Assembly: GCF_900090295.1 (NCBI RefSeq)
Contig: NZ_LT607753.1
Location: 1,984,001 to 2,048,000 of the forward strand
Source: Micromonospora coxensis
GTDB taxonomy: Bacteria > Actinomycetota > Actinomycetes > Mycobacteriales > Micromonosporaceae
Length of the DNA stretch: 64,000 nt
Direction: 5' to 3'
Below the pieces are notes generated by a model. That model was not told the origin of the DNA. It saw only the letters and a program-made list of their open reading frames with translations, and searched no databases. The translations under genes and the position numbers were made by a program. Of this stretch, positions 32,674 to 41,275 are shown in pieces. The stretch's first letter is position 1, and every line of letters begins with the position of its first letter.

Positions 32674-34841
32674 GGGTTTGCCGGTGCACCCCACGCGAAC
32701 CCACCACCCCGCTGGACCGCGTCGCCCGACGAGACCTGGCGCGGCAGAGTGGCGGGTCGTCCGGCCAGCTTCCGCCACAGGAACTCCAGCGTCAGCGCCC
32801 ACACGAACGCCCGCTGCTCGCTGTTCGCCGCCGTACCGTGCCCACCTTCGACGTTCTCGTAGTACGCCACCTCGTGGCCGTGCTCGCGCAGCCGGGCCGC
32901 CATCTTGCGGGCGTGCGCCGGATGCACCCGGTCGTCGCGGGTCGAGGTGACGAGCAGCACCGGCGGGTACGACCGTCCGCTGCGGACGTTGTGGTACGGC
33001 GAGTACCGGCGCAGGTAGGACCAGTCGGCCTCGCGGTCCGGGTCGCCGTACTCGGCCATCCACGAGGCGCCGGCCAGCAGTCGGTGGTAGCGCCGCATGT
33101 CCAGCACCGGCACGTGGGCGACGACCGCGCCGAACAGCTCCGGGTACCGGGTCAGCATCACCCCCATCAGCAGCCCGCCGTTGCTGCCGCCCTCGATGCC
33201 CAGCCGCTCCGGCGTGGTGATTCCGCGCGTCACCAGCTCGGCGGCCACCGCGGCGAAGTCCTCGTACGCCCGGGGCCGGCGCTCCCGCAGCGCGGCGTGG
33301 TGCCACCGGGGGCCGTACTCGCCGCCGCCCCGGATGTTCGCCACCACGTAGCTGCCGCCCCGGGCCAGCCAACCCCGGCCGATGCCACCGTCGTGGTGCG
33401 GGGTCAGCGGGATCTCGTACCCGCCGTACCCGGTGAGCAGCGTCGGCCCGCCGGCCACGTCCGGATCCCCCACCACGAAGTACGGCACCCGCGTGCCGTC
33501 GGCCGAGGTGGCGAAGAACTGGCGCACCGCCAGGCCGTCCGGGTCGAAGAACGCCGGCTCGCGCTTGAGCGTCTCGACCGCGCCGCCGACCTGTCCGAGG
33601 CGGAGCGTCGCCGGTGTGAGGAACCCTTCGGAGTCGAGCAGATAGGCGTCGCCGTGGTCCGGGTCGGTCTCCACGATCCGGCTGTGTGCGTCCGCCGGCA
33701 CACCCGCGAGCGGCTGACGCCGCCAGCGCGGCCCGTCGGGCGTCAGCACCTCCAGCCGGCTCCGCACGTCGACGAGGGTGGCCAGGATCAGGTGGTGTCG
33801 CGTCCACGCGTAGCCGCTCAGCGCGGTGCGGTCGTCCGGCCGGAACAGCACCGTCAGCTCCCGCCCACCGGCGAGGAACGCGTCGAAGCGGGTCGCCAGC
33901 AGGGCACCCGCCGGATGCGTGACCCCGTCGACCGGCCAGGGCGAGCGCAACCGGATCAGCAGCCACTCCCGGTGCACGTCCCAATGGGCGTCCTCCGGCA
34001 CCTCGATCCGGATCCGCTCGCCCGCGTCCGTCAGCAGCCAGCTCTCGCTGCGGTAGAAGTCCAGGCTGCGGCCCACGAAGTCACGCTCGAAGCCGGGTGT
34101 CGGGTCGTGCGAGGCGTGGACGGCGACGTCGTCGGGGCGCCCCTCGTGCACGACGACGGCCTCGGACAGCGGGGTGCCCCGCCGCCAGCGCTTGACGACA
34201 CGCGGATACCCGGACGAGGTCAGCGACCCGGGCCCGAAGTCGGTGCCGACGAAGACGTGGTCGGCGTCGATCCAGCAGACATCGGTCTTCGCCTCGGGAA
34301 GGGTGAAGCCGTCCTCGACGAAGGCACGCCGCACCAGGTCGAACTCCCGCACCACGGCCGCGTCGGCGCCACCTCGGGACAGGCTGATCAGGCAGCGGCG
34401 GTAGCCGGGGCGCAGCACCGTCGCCTGCTGCCAGACCCAGTTCTCGCCTTCCTCGGCGGCGAGGGCATCCAGGTCGAGCAGCACGTCCCACTCCGGCTCG
34501 GGCCGGCGGTACTGCTCCAGCGTGGTGCGCCGCCAGATCCCGCGCGGACGCGCCGCGTCGGTCCAGTAGTTGTAGTAGAAGCCGTCCCCGCGCCAGCCGG
34601 GGTAGGGGATGCGGTCCTCGGCGTCGAGCACCTGCCGGATCTCCGCCCGCAGGGCGGCGAACGACTCGCCGCCGGTCAGCGCGGCGACGGTTTCCGCGTT
34701 CCGCTCCCGCACCCACCCGGCGGCGCGCTCACCGTCGAGGTCCTCCAGCCAGAGGTACGGGTCGTCACCCTCGTCGAACAGTGCAGCCACCTTCGCCACT
34801 ATCCCGATGAGCGACCCGGATCCAGGTCCAGATGTCAGCAT
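32670..34841 (-). CDS. Prolyl oligopeptidase (S9 family)
   Basis: The 723-aa cytosolic serine peptidase cleaves short peptides after Pro. The N-terminal propeller (about 60-420) begins with EGDDPYLWLEDLDGERAAGWVRERN, the usual S9A opening. The C-terminal hydrolase domain has GGSNGG (catalytic Ser), TRDDRVHP (Asp) and VEGGHG (His). It keeps YGGYEIPLTP and NIRGGGEYGPRWH as in prolyl oligopeptidase. The ATG at 34841 lacks a clear ribosome-binding site; GTG 34799 (VAKVAALFDE) is a plausible alternative start. It is divergent from the M50 protease gene. Confidence 0.92.
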   Translation of the reverse strand: MLTSGPGSGSLIGIVAKVAALFDEGDDPYLWLEDLDGERAAGWVRERNAETVAALTGGESFAALRAEIRQVLDAEDRIPYPGWRGDGFYYNYWTDAARPRGIWRRTTLEQYRRPEPEWDVLLDLDALAAEEGENWVWQQATVLRPGYRRCLISLSRGGADAAVVREFDLVRRAFVEDGFTLPEAKTDVCWIDADHVFVGTDFGPGSLTSSGYPRVVKRWRRGTPLSEAVVVHEGRPDDVAVHASHDPTPGFERDFVGRSLDFYRSESWLLTDAGERIRIEVPEDAHWDVHREWLLIRLRSPWPVDGVTHPAGALLATRFDAFLAGGRELTVLFRPDDRTALSGYAWTRHHLILATLVDVRSRLEVLTPDGPRWRRQPLAGVPADAHSRIVETDPDHGDAYLLDSEGFLTPATLRLGQVGGAVETLKREPAFFDPDGLAVRQFFATSADGTRVPYFVVGDPDVAGGPTLLTGYGGYEIPLTPHHDGGIGRGWLARGGSYVVANIRGGGEYGPRWHHAALRERRPRAYEDFAAVAAELVTRGITTPERLGIEGGSNGGLLMGVMLTRYPELFGAVVAHVPVLDMRRYHRLLAGASWMAEYGDPDREADWSYLRRYSPYHNVRSGRSYPPVLLVTSTRDDRVHPAHARKMAARLREHGHEVAYYENVEGGHGTAANSEQRAFVWALTLEFLWRKLAGRPATLPRQVSSGDAVQRGGGFAWGAPANP

Positions 34842-35015
34842 GGCGACTCAGCAGTCGTGATATCGGAAGCGCGGCCGAGCCGGACGCCGCCTGGGTCGTC
34901 CCGCCCGGGACGGCTGACCAGATCGACCTCGGGCGGGCGCTCGGAACGGTCATCCGTCGCAGGAGGTGACCTTCCGCCCTGGCATGGGACGTCCTCCCAC
35001 GGGTATGACGGATCC

Positions 35016-36158
35016 ATGAGGGCTAGCTTCCGGATTGGCCGGATCGCGGGCGTACCGGTCGGGGTCAACTGGAGCGTCCTGGTCATCTTCCTGCTGATCG
35101 CCTGGGGGCTGTCGGCGAACCAGTTCCCCCGGGCCTACCCGGACCGGCCGGTGGCCGCGTACGTCGCGGCCGGGCTCGCCGCGGCGGTGGTGTTCTTCCT
35201 CGGCCTGCTCGCCCACGAGGTCTCCCACGCGGTGGTCGCCAAACGCAACGGCCTGCAGGTCGAGGGGATCACCCTGTGGCTCTTCGGCGGCGTCGCCGAG
35301 CTGCGCGGCGAGGCGCCCAACCCGGGCGCGGAGCTGCGGATCGCCGGGGTCGGCCCGCTGGTGAGCCTGCTGCTCGGGTTCTTCTTCGGCGGCATCGCCC
35401 TGGTCCTCACCCTGGCCGGGGCGGAGGGGCTGCTGCTCGGGTCGCTGGCCTGGCTGGCCGGGATCAACGTGCTGCTGGCGGTCTTCAACGTCCTGCCGGC
35501 CGCGCCGCTGGACGGTGGCCGGCTGCTGCGGGCCGCCGTGTGGAAGGCGACCGGGGACCGGACGAAGGCGTCCGTGGTGGCCGCCCGCGCCGGCTGGGTG
35601 CTCGGCGCGCTGCTGATCGGCCTCGGGCTCGTCCAGTTCCTGGTCGGGTTCGGGGTGGGTGGGCTCTGGCTGGCGCTGATCGGCTGGTTCCTGATCGGGG
35701 CGGCCGGTGTGGAGGAGCGGCAGGCCCGGATGGGCAGCGCGCTGGCCGGCGTCCGGGTCGCCGACGTGATGACCCCGCAGCCGCAGACCGCCTCGGCGGA
35801 GATGACGGTCGCCGACTTCGTCGACCACTACCTCTTCGCGTACCGGCACTCGGCGCTGCCGTTGACCGAGGCCGACCGGCCGGTCGGCCTGGTCACCCTC
35901 GACCGGGTACGCGGCATCCCCGCCGACCGGCGCGCCACCACCACCCTCGCCGAGGTGTCCTGCCGGGCCGAGGACCTGGTGCTGGCCCGGCCGGAGGAGG
36001 AACTCAACGACCTGTTGCCCCGACTGAGCGAGTGTGCCGACGGTCGGGCGCTGGTCGTGGTGGACCAGCGGCTGGTCGGCATCGTCTCGCCCAGCGACAT
36101 CAGCCGGGCCGTGCAGCGCGGCAGCCTGCGCCACCAGCTGGCCACCGACCGGCCCTGA
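35016..36158 (+). CDS. Site-2 protease (M50B) with CBS domains
   Basis: The 380-aa membrane metalloprotease cuts within membranes. It has HEVSH (residues 67-71, the zinc ligands and catalytic Glu) in the second or third helix, NVLPAAPLDGGR as the third-ligand motif (about 155-165) and six helices. A C-terminal pair of CBS domains (about 240-375) starts at VADVMTPQPQTASAEM. The CBS pair usually binds adenosine nucleotides, so the protease may respond to energy state. Its relatives in Mycobacterium are Rip-type or standalone SREBP-like enzymes. The start ATG 35016 is supported by the MRASFRIGRIAGVPVGVNW wording common to the family. Confidence 0.94.
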   Translation: MRASFRIGRIAGVPVGVNWSVLVIFLLIAWGLSANQFPRAYPDRPVAAYVAAGLAAAVVFFLGLLAHEVSHAVVAKRNGLQVEGITLWLFGGVAELRGEAPNPGAELRIAGVGPLVSLLLGFFFGGIALVLTLAGAEGLLLGSLAWLAGINVLLAVFNVLPAAPLDGGRLLRAAVWKATGDRTKASVVAARAGWVLGALLIGLGLVQFLVGFGVGGLWLALIGWFLIGAAGVEERQARMGSALAGVRVADVMTPQPQTASAEMTVADFVDHYLFAYRHSALPLTEADRPVGLVTLDRVRGIPADRRATTTLAEVSCRAEDLVLARPEEELNDLLPRLSECADGRALVVVDQRLVGIVSPSDISRAVQRGSLRHQLATDRP

Positions 36159-36293
36159 CCGGCGGGCGCCGGGACGGCACCGGGCCCGGCAGCCTCCACC
36201 ACCGGATGGCCACCCGACCCACCCCGACCGCCAGGCACCGAGCCGACTTCGGCCGGGCCACCTCGTCGCCGCCGGGTCGAGAGGGCGGCCGGG

Positions 36294-36884
36294 TCAGGCG
36301 GGCGGTGGGGTGCGCACCCCGTACACCCGCAGGACGCTGGTCCGCAGCGCGGCGAGGGCGTCGGCGGCGGGCATCCGGCCGGCGGCGGCCTCGGTCCCGG
36401 CGGCGTGCCCGAGCGCGACGGTGGCCGCGATCAGCCAGTCCGGCGACAGGTCCGGGTCGAACTCGCCGGCCTGCTGCCCGCGCCGGATCAGCCGTTCCAG
36501 CCGGTCGAACACCGGCACGTGCAGATCCTCGGCGGCGGCTGCGGGGACGGCGCTGAGCAGCGGGAACCGATCGAAGATCGACCAGCTCACCTCGACCAGC
36601 CGCAGCAGCGCCCCGGCGGCGGGACCCTGATCGAGATCTGCGGCGTCCATCGCCGCGACGGCCTCCTCGGTGAGCCGGTGCGCCACCGCGCCGAGCAGCG
36701 CGTCCCGGGACGGGAAGTGGGCGTAGACGGTCTGCCGGGAGACGCCGGCCGCGGCGGCCACCTCGTCCATGCTGGCCTGTGGCCGGTCGCCGAGCACCCG
36801 CAGCGCCGCGTCGAGGATGGCGGCGACGCTGCGCCGCCCCTCGGCGCGCATCCGTCGCGGCCGTTCCGCCTTCATCTCTGACAC
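36294..36884 (-). CDS. TetR-family repressor
   Basis: The 196-aa regulator has an N-terminal TetR helix-turn-helix (ILDAALRVL, then ASMDEVAAAAGVSRQTVYAHFPSRDALLGAV) and a helical ligand-binding domain (about 75-190). Starts are ambiguous: GTG 36884 sits 8 nt after a TAGCGT (-10), while ATG 36875 is a second choice. It is divergent from the SnoaL/DUF1772 pair. An 11-bp palindrome with 6-bp spacer (36909-36936) in the shared region is the probable operator, so the gene most likely represses the pair and itself. Confidence 0.9.
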   Translation of the reverse strand: MSEMKAERPRRMRAEGRRSVAAILDAALRVLGDRPQASMDEVAAAAGVSRQTVYAHFPSRDALLGAVAHRLTEEAVAAMDAADLDQGPAAGALLRLVEVSWSIFDRFPLLSAVPAAAAEDLHVPVFDRLERLIRRGQQAGEFDPDLSPDWLIAATVALGHAAGTEAAAGRMPAADALAALRTSVLRVYGVRTPPPA

Positions 36885-36908
36885 GGTTGTCAACGCTACC
36901 TCCAACCC

Positions 36909-36936
36909 TTAGCCTTGACAGCATCGTCAAGGCTAA
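36909..36936. promoter_or_regulatory. TetR operator and divergent promoter
   Basis: Two perfect 11-bp arms TTAGCCTTGAC/GTCAAGGCTAA flank a 6-bp spacer. It covers the -10 box TAGCCT (36910-36915, with -35 TTGTCA at 36887-36892, 17-nt spacer) of the plus-strand promoter and the presumed start point. It is placed to block both promoters. Confidence 0.75.
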
Positions 36937-36945
36937 GGAGGCGAC

Positions 36946-37332
36946 ATGACCGCGCTGCCCGGCAACGACCTCGCCGGCTATCTCCGGTCCTACGTCCAGG
37001 AGATGGGCTTCGGCACCGAGGACCCCGAGGTCGTCCTGGACCGCTACCACACCCCGGATCTCGTCTGGCGCAACGACGGGACGGTGCTCGGCCGGCAGCG
37101 GCTGATCGACCACGCCCGACCGGTCCGCCGCACCGCGACCGACGGGCACGTCGACATCCACGACACGCTGGTCGACGGCGACCGGGTCGCGGCCCGCTAC
37201 ACCCTGCACACCGTCTCCCGTGGCCGCCCGGTCACGACCGACATCCACCTCTTCGGCCGGCTCGCGCCCGACGGCCGGCTGTGCCGCATCGACCAGCTCA
37301 CCCGGATCGTGCCCACCGGTACGGCGTCGTGA
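36946..37332 (+). CDS. SnoaL-like (NTF2 fold) protein
   Basis: The 128-aa protein has an NTF2-like fold: LRSYVQEMGFGTEDPEVVLDRYHTPDLVWRNDGTVLGRQRLIDHA, then HDTLVDGDRVAARYTLHT and DIHLFGRLAPDGRLCRIDQLTR. SnoaL-like proteins are small-molecule isomerases, dehydratases or ligand carriers. A strong AAGGAGG (36935-36941) precedes ATG 36946. It overlaps the following DUF1772-like gene by GTGA, and both are controlled by the TetR operator. Confidence 0.85.
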   Translation: MTALPGNDLAGYLRSYVQEMGFGTEDPEVVLDRYHTPDLVWRNDGTVLGRQRLIDHARPVRRTATDGHVDIHDTLVDGDRVAARYTLHTVSRGRPVTTDIHLFGRLAPDGRLCRIDQLTRIVPTGTAS

Positions 37333-37808
37333 CCGACCACCCCCGGCTGCTCCCGGCCGTACGCGGACTCGCGCTGCTCTTCACCGGCCTGCTCGCCGGA
37401 GCCTTCGGTTACGGCGCGGTCAACGTCGTCCAGACCTTCAAGGCCGTCCCGCTCGACGTCCGGCTCACCTTCCACAGCGCGCTGATGCGGATGAACGGCC
37501 CGGTCATCCAGTCCACGATGGCACTGGCGTTCCTCAGCTCACTGGCGCTGGCCGTGCTGGTGCACGGCGCCGCCCGCCGGGTGGCCGCCGCCGCGTCCGC
37601 GCTGGTGGCGGTCTCGTTTTTGGTGACCCGCCTCGGCAACGTGCCGATCAACGGCCGGATCAAGGTGTGGGCGGTCTCCGGCGCGCCGCCCGACCACGCG
37701 GCGATCCTGCGCCGCTGGGAGCTGTTCAACGACATCCGGACCGTCGCCGCCCTGGTGGCGTTCCTGCTGCTGCTCGCCCTGGTCGCCGCGGTGCGGCAAC
37801 CGCGGTGA
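37329..37808 (+). CDS. DUF1772-like integral membrane protein
   Basis: The 159-aa protein has four predicted membrane helices: ALLFTGLLAGAFGYGAVNVVQTF, STMALAFLSSLALAVLVHG, ASALVAVSFLV and TVAALVAFLLLLALVAAV. The loop after helix 3 reads RLGNVPINGRIKVW. The NVPINxxI motif is diagnostic of DUF1772/anthrone oxygenase-like proteins (HypC type), which work with ligand-binding partners such as the SnoaL-like protein next to it. Whether it oxygenates anything is unproven. GTG 37329 overlaps the previous stop codon. Confidence 0.86.
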   Translation: MTDHPRLLPAVRGLALLFTGLLAGAFGYGAVNVVQTFKAVPLDVRLTFHSALMRMNGPVIQSTMALAFLSSLALAVLVHGAARRVAAAASALVAVSFLVTRLGNVPINGRIKVWAVSGAPPDHAAILRRWELFNDIRTVAALVAFLLLLALVAAVRQPR

Positions 37809-37810
37809 GG

Positions 37811-37857
37811 CCCGCCCCGCGTCGCCGCCGGGTCCACCGGCAGCGACGTGGGGCGGG
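37811..37857. terminator. Bidirectional terminator hairpin
   Basis: A 15-bp stem with one G.T pair (37811-37825 with 37843-37857) lies between the convergent DUF1772 and AraC genes. Confidence 0.75.
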
Positions 37858-37863
37858 GTCGGG

Positions 37864-38730
37864 TCAGGCCGCGATCCGCTCCACCGGGATCCACAGCTCG
37901 GCATCCGCCTGCGTGCCGTCCGCCGAGATCCGGGTACGGGAGATCTCCGGCCCCGGCCGGCTGCGGTACGCGTTGGCCGGGAACCACTGGGTGAACACGT
38001 CCCGCCACAGGTGCTGCACCGCCGCCGGGAACTCGCCGGTGGTCTCGAAGACCGCCCACGTCCCGGCCGGCACGGTCACCTGGTCCAGCCCTTCCGGCAC
38101 GTCCGCGCCGGTCACCACGGCGTACCAGTAGTCCAGCTCGACGCCCTCCTCGCGGTCGTCGCCCAGCTTGTCGCTGGCGTGCACGATCCCCGCCGGCTCC
38201 TGGTCGGACAGGGCCTCGATCCGCTCCACCGTCGCCGGGTCGATGCTCCGGACGAACGCCACGATCGCCGGATTCATCCCCTCGTGGACCAGGGGCACCC
38301 GGGCCCGCCTCCCCACCATCCTGAACTCCGCCTTCTCCACCACGCGGTACCGCATGCTGCCACTCCCCTCGACGACGAGACGGAAGGAGAGCCGCTGCTG
38401 CGAGCGCAGGGCCGCGCCCGTACGCCGGGCCTCACCGGGCCCGACCCCGTGCATCGCCCGGAACGCCCGGGTGAACGCCTCGGTCGAGCCGTACCCGTGC
38501 CGGACCGCGATGTCGAGCAGGATCCGTTCGCCGGCCGCCACCTCGGCCGCGGCGATGGTGAGCCGCCGCCGCCGGACGTACTCGGACAGCGGCATCCCGG
38601 CCAGCGCGGAGAACATCCGCCGGAAGTGGTACTCCGACGTCAGCGCGATCCGCGCCAGCTCGGTGACGTCGATCCGCTCGTCCAGGTGGCGCTCGACGTA
38701 CGCCATGGCCTCGTTCAGCCGCTCCAGCAC
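37864..38730 (-). CDS. AraC-family regulator with GyrI-like domain
   Basis: The 288-aa regulator has an N-terminal AraC DNA-binding domain (about 1-105: HLDERIDVTELARIALTSEYHFRRMFSA, then DIAVRHGYGSTEAFTRAFRAMHGVGPGEARR). The C-terminal effector-binding domain (about 120-288) is GyrI-like, with MRYRVVEKAEFRMVGRRARVP, VTVPAGTWAVFETTGEFPAAVQHLWRDVFTQWFPAN and ISADGTQADAELWIPVE. This resembles Rob/SoxS-BmrR fusions that sense small hydrophobic compounds. AGGAGGGAG precedes GTG 38730. Its targets are unknown. Confidence 0.92.
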   Translation of the reverse strand: MLERLNEAMAYVERHLDERIDVTELARIALTSEYHFRRMFSALAGMPLSEYVRRRRLTIAAAEVAAGERILLDIAVRHGYGSTEAFTRAFRAMHGVGPGEARRTGAALRSQQRLSFRLVVEGSGSMRYRVVEKAEFRMVGRRARVPLVHEGMNPAIVAFVRSIDPATVERIEALSDQEPAGIVHASDKLGDDREEGVELDYWYAVVTGADVPEGLDQVTVPAGTWAVFETTGEFPAAVQHLWRDVFTQWFPANAYRSRPGPEISRTRISADGTQADAELWIPVERIAA

Positions 38731-38813
38731 CGGGTCTCCCTCCTGTTGCCGGGATCCACGCTAGGGACGCGACCGGGCGGCGGACCCGACATCCGGTGCC
38801 CGCCACGGTCGGG

Positions 38814-40064
38814 TCAGCGGCGGGGGAAGTAGTGGTCCAGCAGGTCGGTGCGGAACTTGCCGCCCGGATCCCGCTCGGCCAGCAGGTCGAGGAAGTCGGC
38901 GTACCGGGGGAAGGTGGCGGCCACCGCCGAGGGGTCGAGGGTGAAGACCTTGCCCCAGTGCGGGCGGGGCGCGAACGGGGCCAGCCGCCGCTCGACCTCG
39001 GCCACCACCGGCAGCACCGCCGCCGCGTCGTCGACCCAGGTGAAGTGCACGGCGAGCGTGTCCCGGCCCTGGTTGGGGCTCAGCCACAGCTCGTCGGCGG
39101 CGACCGTGCGCAGCTCGCAGACCTGCAGCACCGGGGCGATCCGGTCGCGCACCTCGGCCAGCGCGGCCAGCGCGGCCGGCCCGGCCGCCCGGGGCAGGTG
39201 GTACTCGGACTGGAGTTCGTCGCCGCTGCTCGGGGTGAAGCCGAGCCGGAAGTGCGGCAGCCGCTCGTGCCACGGGCCGGGCTCGCCGAGCTGCGCGGTG
39301 CAGTTGACCGGGTCCATGCCGGGCACCGGGTGGGCGGCCTCGGTGGCCGGCGTCGTCCCGAGCCAGTCGGCGGGCGGGGGCGGCCGGTCGGCGAGCTGCT
39401 TGCGCCACACCATGTCGATCGTCGACGACCGCCAGGAGGTGAACCCGCTGACGCTGTACGCCGAGGCGAACGCCGCGTCGAGGGCGTCGACGGGCAGGTC
39501 GCGCTGCACGTACTGCTGGACGGTGAAGGTGGGCGTCACGTCGAGGGTGACCCGGGTGACGACGCCCAGCGCGCCGAGCGAGACGACGTGGCCGGCGAAC
39601 CGGTCACCGTCGGCCCGGCTCACCGTGACCAGTTCCCCGTCGGCGGTGACCAGTTCCAGGCCGGCCACCGCCGCGGCCAGGTTCCGGTTGCCGTCACCGG
39701 AGCCGTGGGTGCCGGTGACCACCGCGCCGGCCACCGAGATGTGCGGCAGCGAGGCCAGGTTGGCCAGGGCCAGCCCCTCGGCGTGCAGCCGGGTCGCCAG
39801 GTCGCCGTAGCGCACGGCGGCGGCGACGGTCACCGTGCCGCGCTCCCGGTCGATCTCGACGGTGGGCGGCAGCCCGGCGAGGGAGACCAGGTCGCCGGTG
39901 GTGTCGCCGAGCCGGTTGAAGGAGTGGCCGGTGCCGACGGCCCGGATCCGGTCGCCGGCGGCGACGAGCCGGCGCAGCTCGTCCACCGTGGCGGGCCGGT
40001 GGAAGGCCCGGGCGGCGTACGCGACGTTGCCGGCCCAGTTGCGGCGCGGGAGGTCGGTCACCAT
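38814..40064 (-). CDS. FAD-linked alditol/lactone oxidase (AldO-like)
   Basis: The 416-aa flavoprotein has an N-terminal FAD_binding_4 domain (PATVDELRRLVAAGDRIRAVGTGHSFNRLGDTTGDLVSL, then SVAGAVVTGTHGSG) and a C-terminal D-arabinono-1,4-lactone-oxidase domain with PHWGKVFTLDPSAVAATFPRYADFLDLLAERDPGGKFRTDLLDHYF. The His in GTGHSFN and GTHGSG loops are the AldO/xylitol-oxidase signature, where FAD is His-linked. It would oxidise sugar alcohols with O2 to H2O2. ATG 40064 lies 1 nt after the previous gene's stop codon, so the two genes form an operon. Confidence 0.93.
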   Translation of the reverse strand: MVTDLPRRNWAGNVAYAARAFHRPATVDELRRLVAAGDRIRAVGTGHSFNRLGDTTGDLVSLAGLPPTVEIDRERGTVTVAAAVRYGDLATRLHAEGLALANLASLPHISVAGAVVTGTHGSGDGNRNLAAAVAGLELVTADGELVTVSRADGDRFAGHVVSLGALGVVTRVTLDVTPTFTVQQYVQRDLPVDALDAAFASAYSVSGFTSWRSSTIDMVWRKQLADRPPPPADWLGTTPATEAAHPVPGMDPVNCTAQLGEPGPWHERLPHFRLGFTPSSGDELQSEYHLPRAAGPAALAALAEVRDRIAPVLQVCELRTVAADELWLSPNQGRDTLAVHFTWVDDAAAVLPVVAEVERRLAPFAPRPHWGKVFTLDPSAVAATFPRYADFLDLLAERDPGGKFRTDLLDHYFPRR

Positions 40065-40065
40065 G

Positions 40066-40848
40066 TCACCCCGGTTCCTCGATGAGGGCGGCGACGAGGG
40101 CGTCCAGCGCCTCGTCGACCTGGAGCACACTGTATCCGCGGCCGGCGCGGGCCAGGCCGGTCGCCCGGGCCCGGTCGATCTCGGCGCGGGCCGCCCGGCG
40201 CAGGTCCGCGTCGCCGGAGGCGAGCGCGTCGCGTCCCTGCCGGACCAGCGCGTCGACCACGTCGATCCGGTAGCCGCGCAGCGCGACGGTGAAGTCGGGG
40301 TCCGCGAACGTGCTCCGGCGTCGCGCCCGGGCGTCGAGGAAACGGTCGCCCGCGTGGCGGGCCAGCGCCGCCGCCAACTCGTCGGGCGACTCCCGGATCC
40401 CGGCGAGGTCGAGCAGCTCCACCGCCGGCCGGTCGTCGAACGGGTGGCGGGACCGCGCCGGGCCGAGGCGGGTGCCGGGGGCGGGCACCGCGAGCAGGCG
40501 CGGCGCGGCGGGGACGCCGGAGCGGGGCGCCGGCTGGTCGAGCACCACCGCGTCCAGCTCCGGCCAGCCGACGCGGCGGCGCAGGCCGGGCCGCCGGACG
40601 GTCAGCCCGTCGGCGTCGACGACGAACCGGAAGGGGCGCAGGGCGCCGGCGAGCACCGTGCCGCCGAGCGCGATGCCGCCCAGGGCCACCAGCGTCCGCA
40701 GCAGTCCGTGGCCGATCGTCAGCAGCACGACGCCGGCCAGGACGCAGATCAGCGGCAGCACCAGCCGGCCCGCCCGCCGGTGCAGCTCCACGTCGTACCC
40801 CCGTCCGTCTGTCGCATCATCCGACACGCGGTTGTCCGCGGCGTCCAC
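40066..40848 (-). CDS. PH-like membrane protein with DivIVA-type motifs
   Basis: The 260-aa protein has two adjacent membrane helices (about 30-70) followed by a bPH-like domain (FRFVVDADGLTVRRPGLRRRVGWPELDAVVLDQ). The C-terminal third has two short motifs resembling DivIVA: DFTVALRGYRIDVVDALVRQ and GRGYSVLQVDEALDALVAAL. The motif (xRGYxxxxVDxxL) is how DivIVA-domain proteins sense curved membrane, so the protein may connect wall growth with membrane shape. It is transcribed ahead of, and almost touching, the oxidase gene. Function is unknown. Confidence 0.7.
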   Translation of the reverse strand: MDAADNRVSDDATDGRGYDVELHRRAGRLVLPLICVLAGVVLLTIGHGLLRTLVALGGIALGGTVLAGALRPFRFVVDADGLTVRRPGLRRRVGWPELDAVVLDQPAPRSGVPAAPRLLAVPAPGTRLGPARSRHPFDDRPAVELLDLAGIRESPDELAAALARHAGDRFLDARARRRSTFADPDFTVALRGYRIDVVDALVRQGRDALASGDADLRRAARAEIDRARATGLARAGRGYSVLQVDEALDALVAALIEEPG

Positions 40849-40864
40849 GGGGCACCATGGACCG

Positions 40865-41260
40865 ATGAGCAGCTACCGCGATCCCATCCTGCACGGCGAC
40901 GTCTACCCCTCCGAGGAGGAGATGGACCCGACCGGCGTCGGCCTGGAGCCGGAGGCCGCGTCGGCGGCGTACCCGGCGACCACGCCGACGCCGGCCCCCA
41001 CGCCCGAGCCGGAGCCGCCGACGCCGGGGCCCAAGCCGGCCCCGCGCTCCGGCGGCCCGGGCTCGCTGTCGATCGTCACCCACCACCTGGACGGGTCGAC
41101 GCAGGTGGTCACGGACCTGGACGGCGACGGCATCGCCGACGTGGTCCAGGTCGACCTGGACGGGGACGGCGTCCCGGACATCACCTACCTGGACAGCGAC
41201 CGGGACGGGCGGCTGGACACCGTGCGGCGCGAGCCCGGAACCACGGCCCCCTCCCGCTGA
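40865..41260 (+). CDS. Asp-rich Ca-binding-like protein
   Basis: The 131-aa protein starts MSSYRDPILHGDVYPSEEEM. It has a Pro/Thr-rich stretch (TPTPAPTPEPEPPTPGPKPAPR) and three Asp-rich repeats of the type DLDGDGIADVVQV, DLDGDGVPDITYL and DSDRDGRLDTV. The DxDxDGxxD pattern is that of calcium loops in EF-hands, dockerins and thrombospondin type 3. There is no signal peptide, so it may be cytosolic, or exported by another route. Divergent from the membrane-protein gene. I do not recognise a named family. Confidence 0.7.
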   Translation: MSSYRDPILHGDVYPSEEEMDPTGVGLEPEAASAAYPATTPTPAPTPEPEPPTPGPKPAPRSGGPGSLSIVTHHLDGSTQVVTDLDGDGIADVVQVDLDGDGVPDITYLDSDRDGRLDTVRREPGTTAPSR

Positions 41261-41275
41261 CCGCGCAGGGGCGGG

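Noticed and set aside
32205..34900. Long plus-strand open frame ahead of the M50 protease
   Set aside because: It is antisense to the prolyl oligopeptidase gene with its GGSNGG motif; the protease begins at 35016 as its family wording shows.
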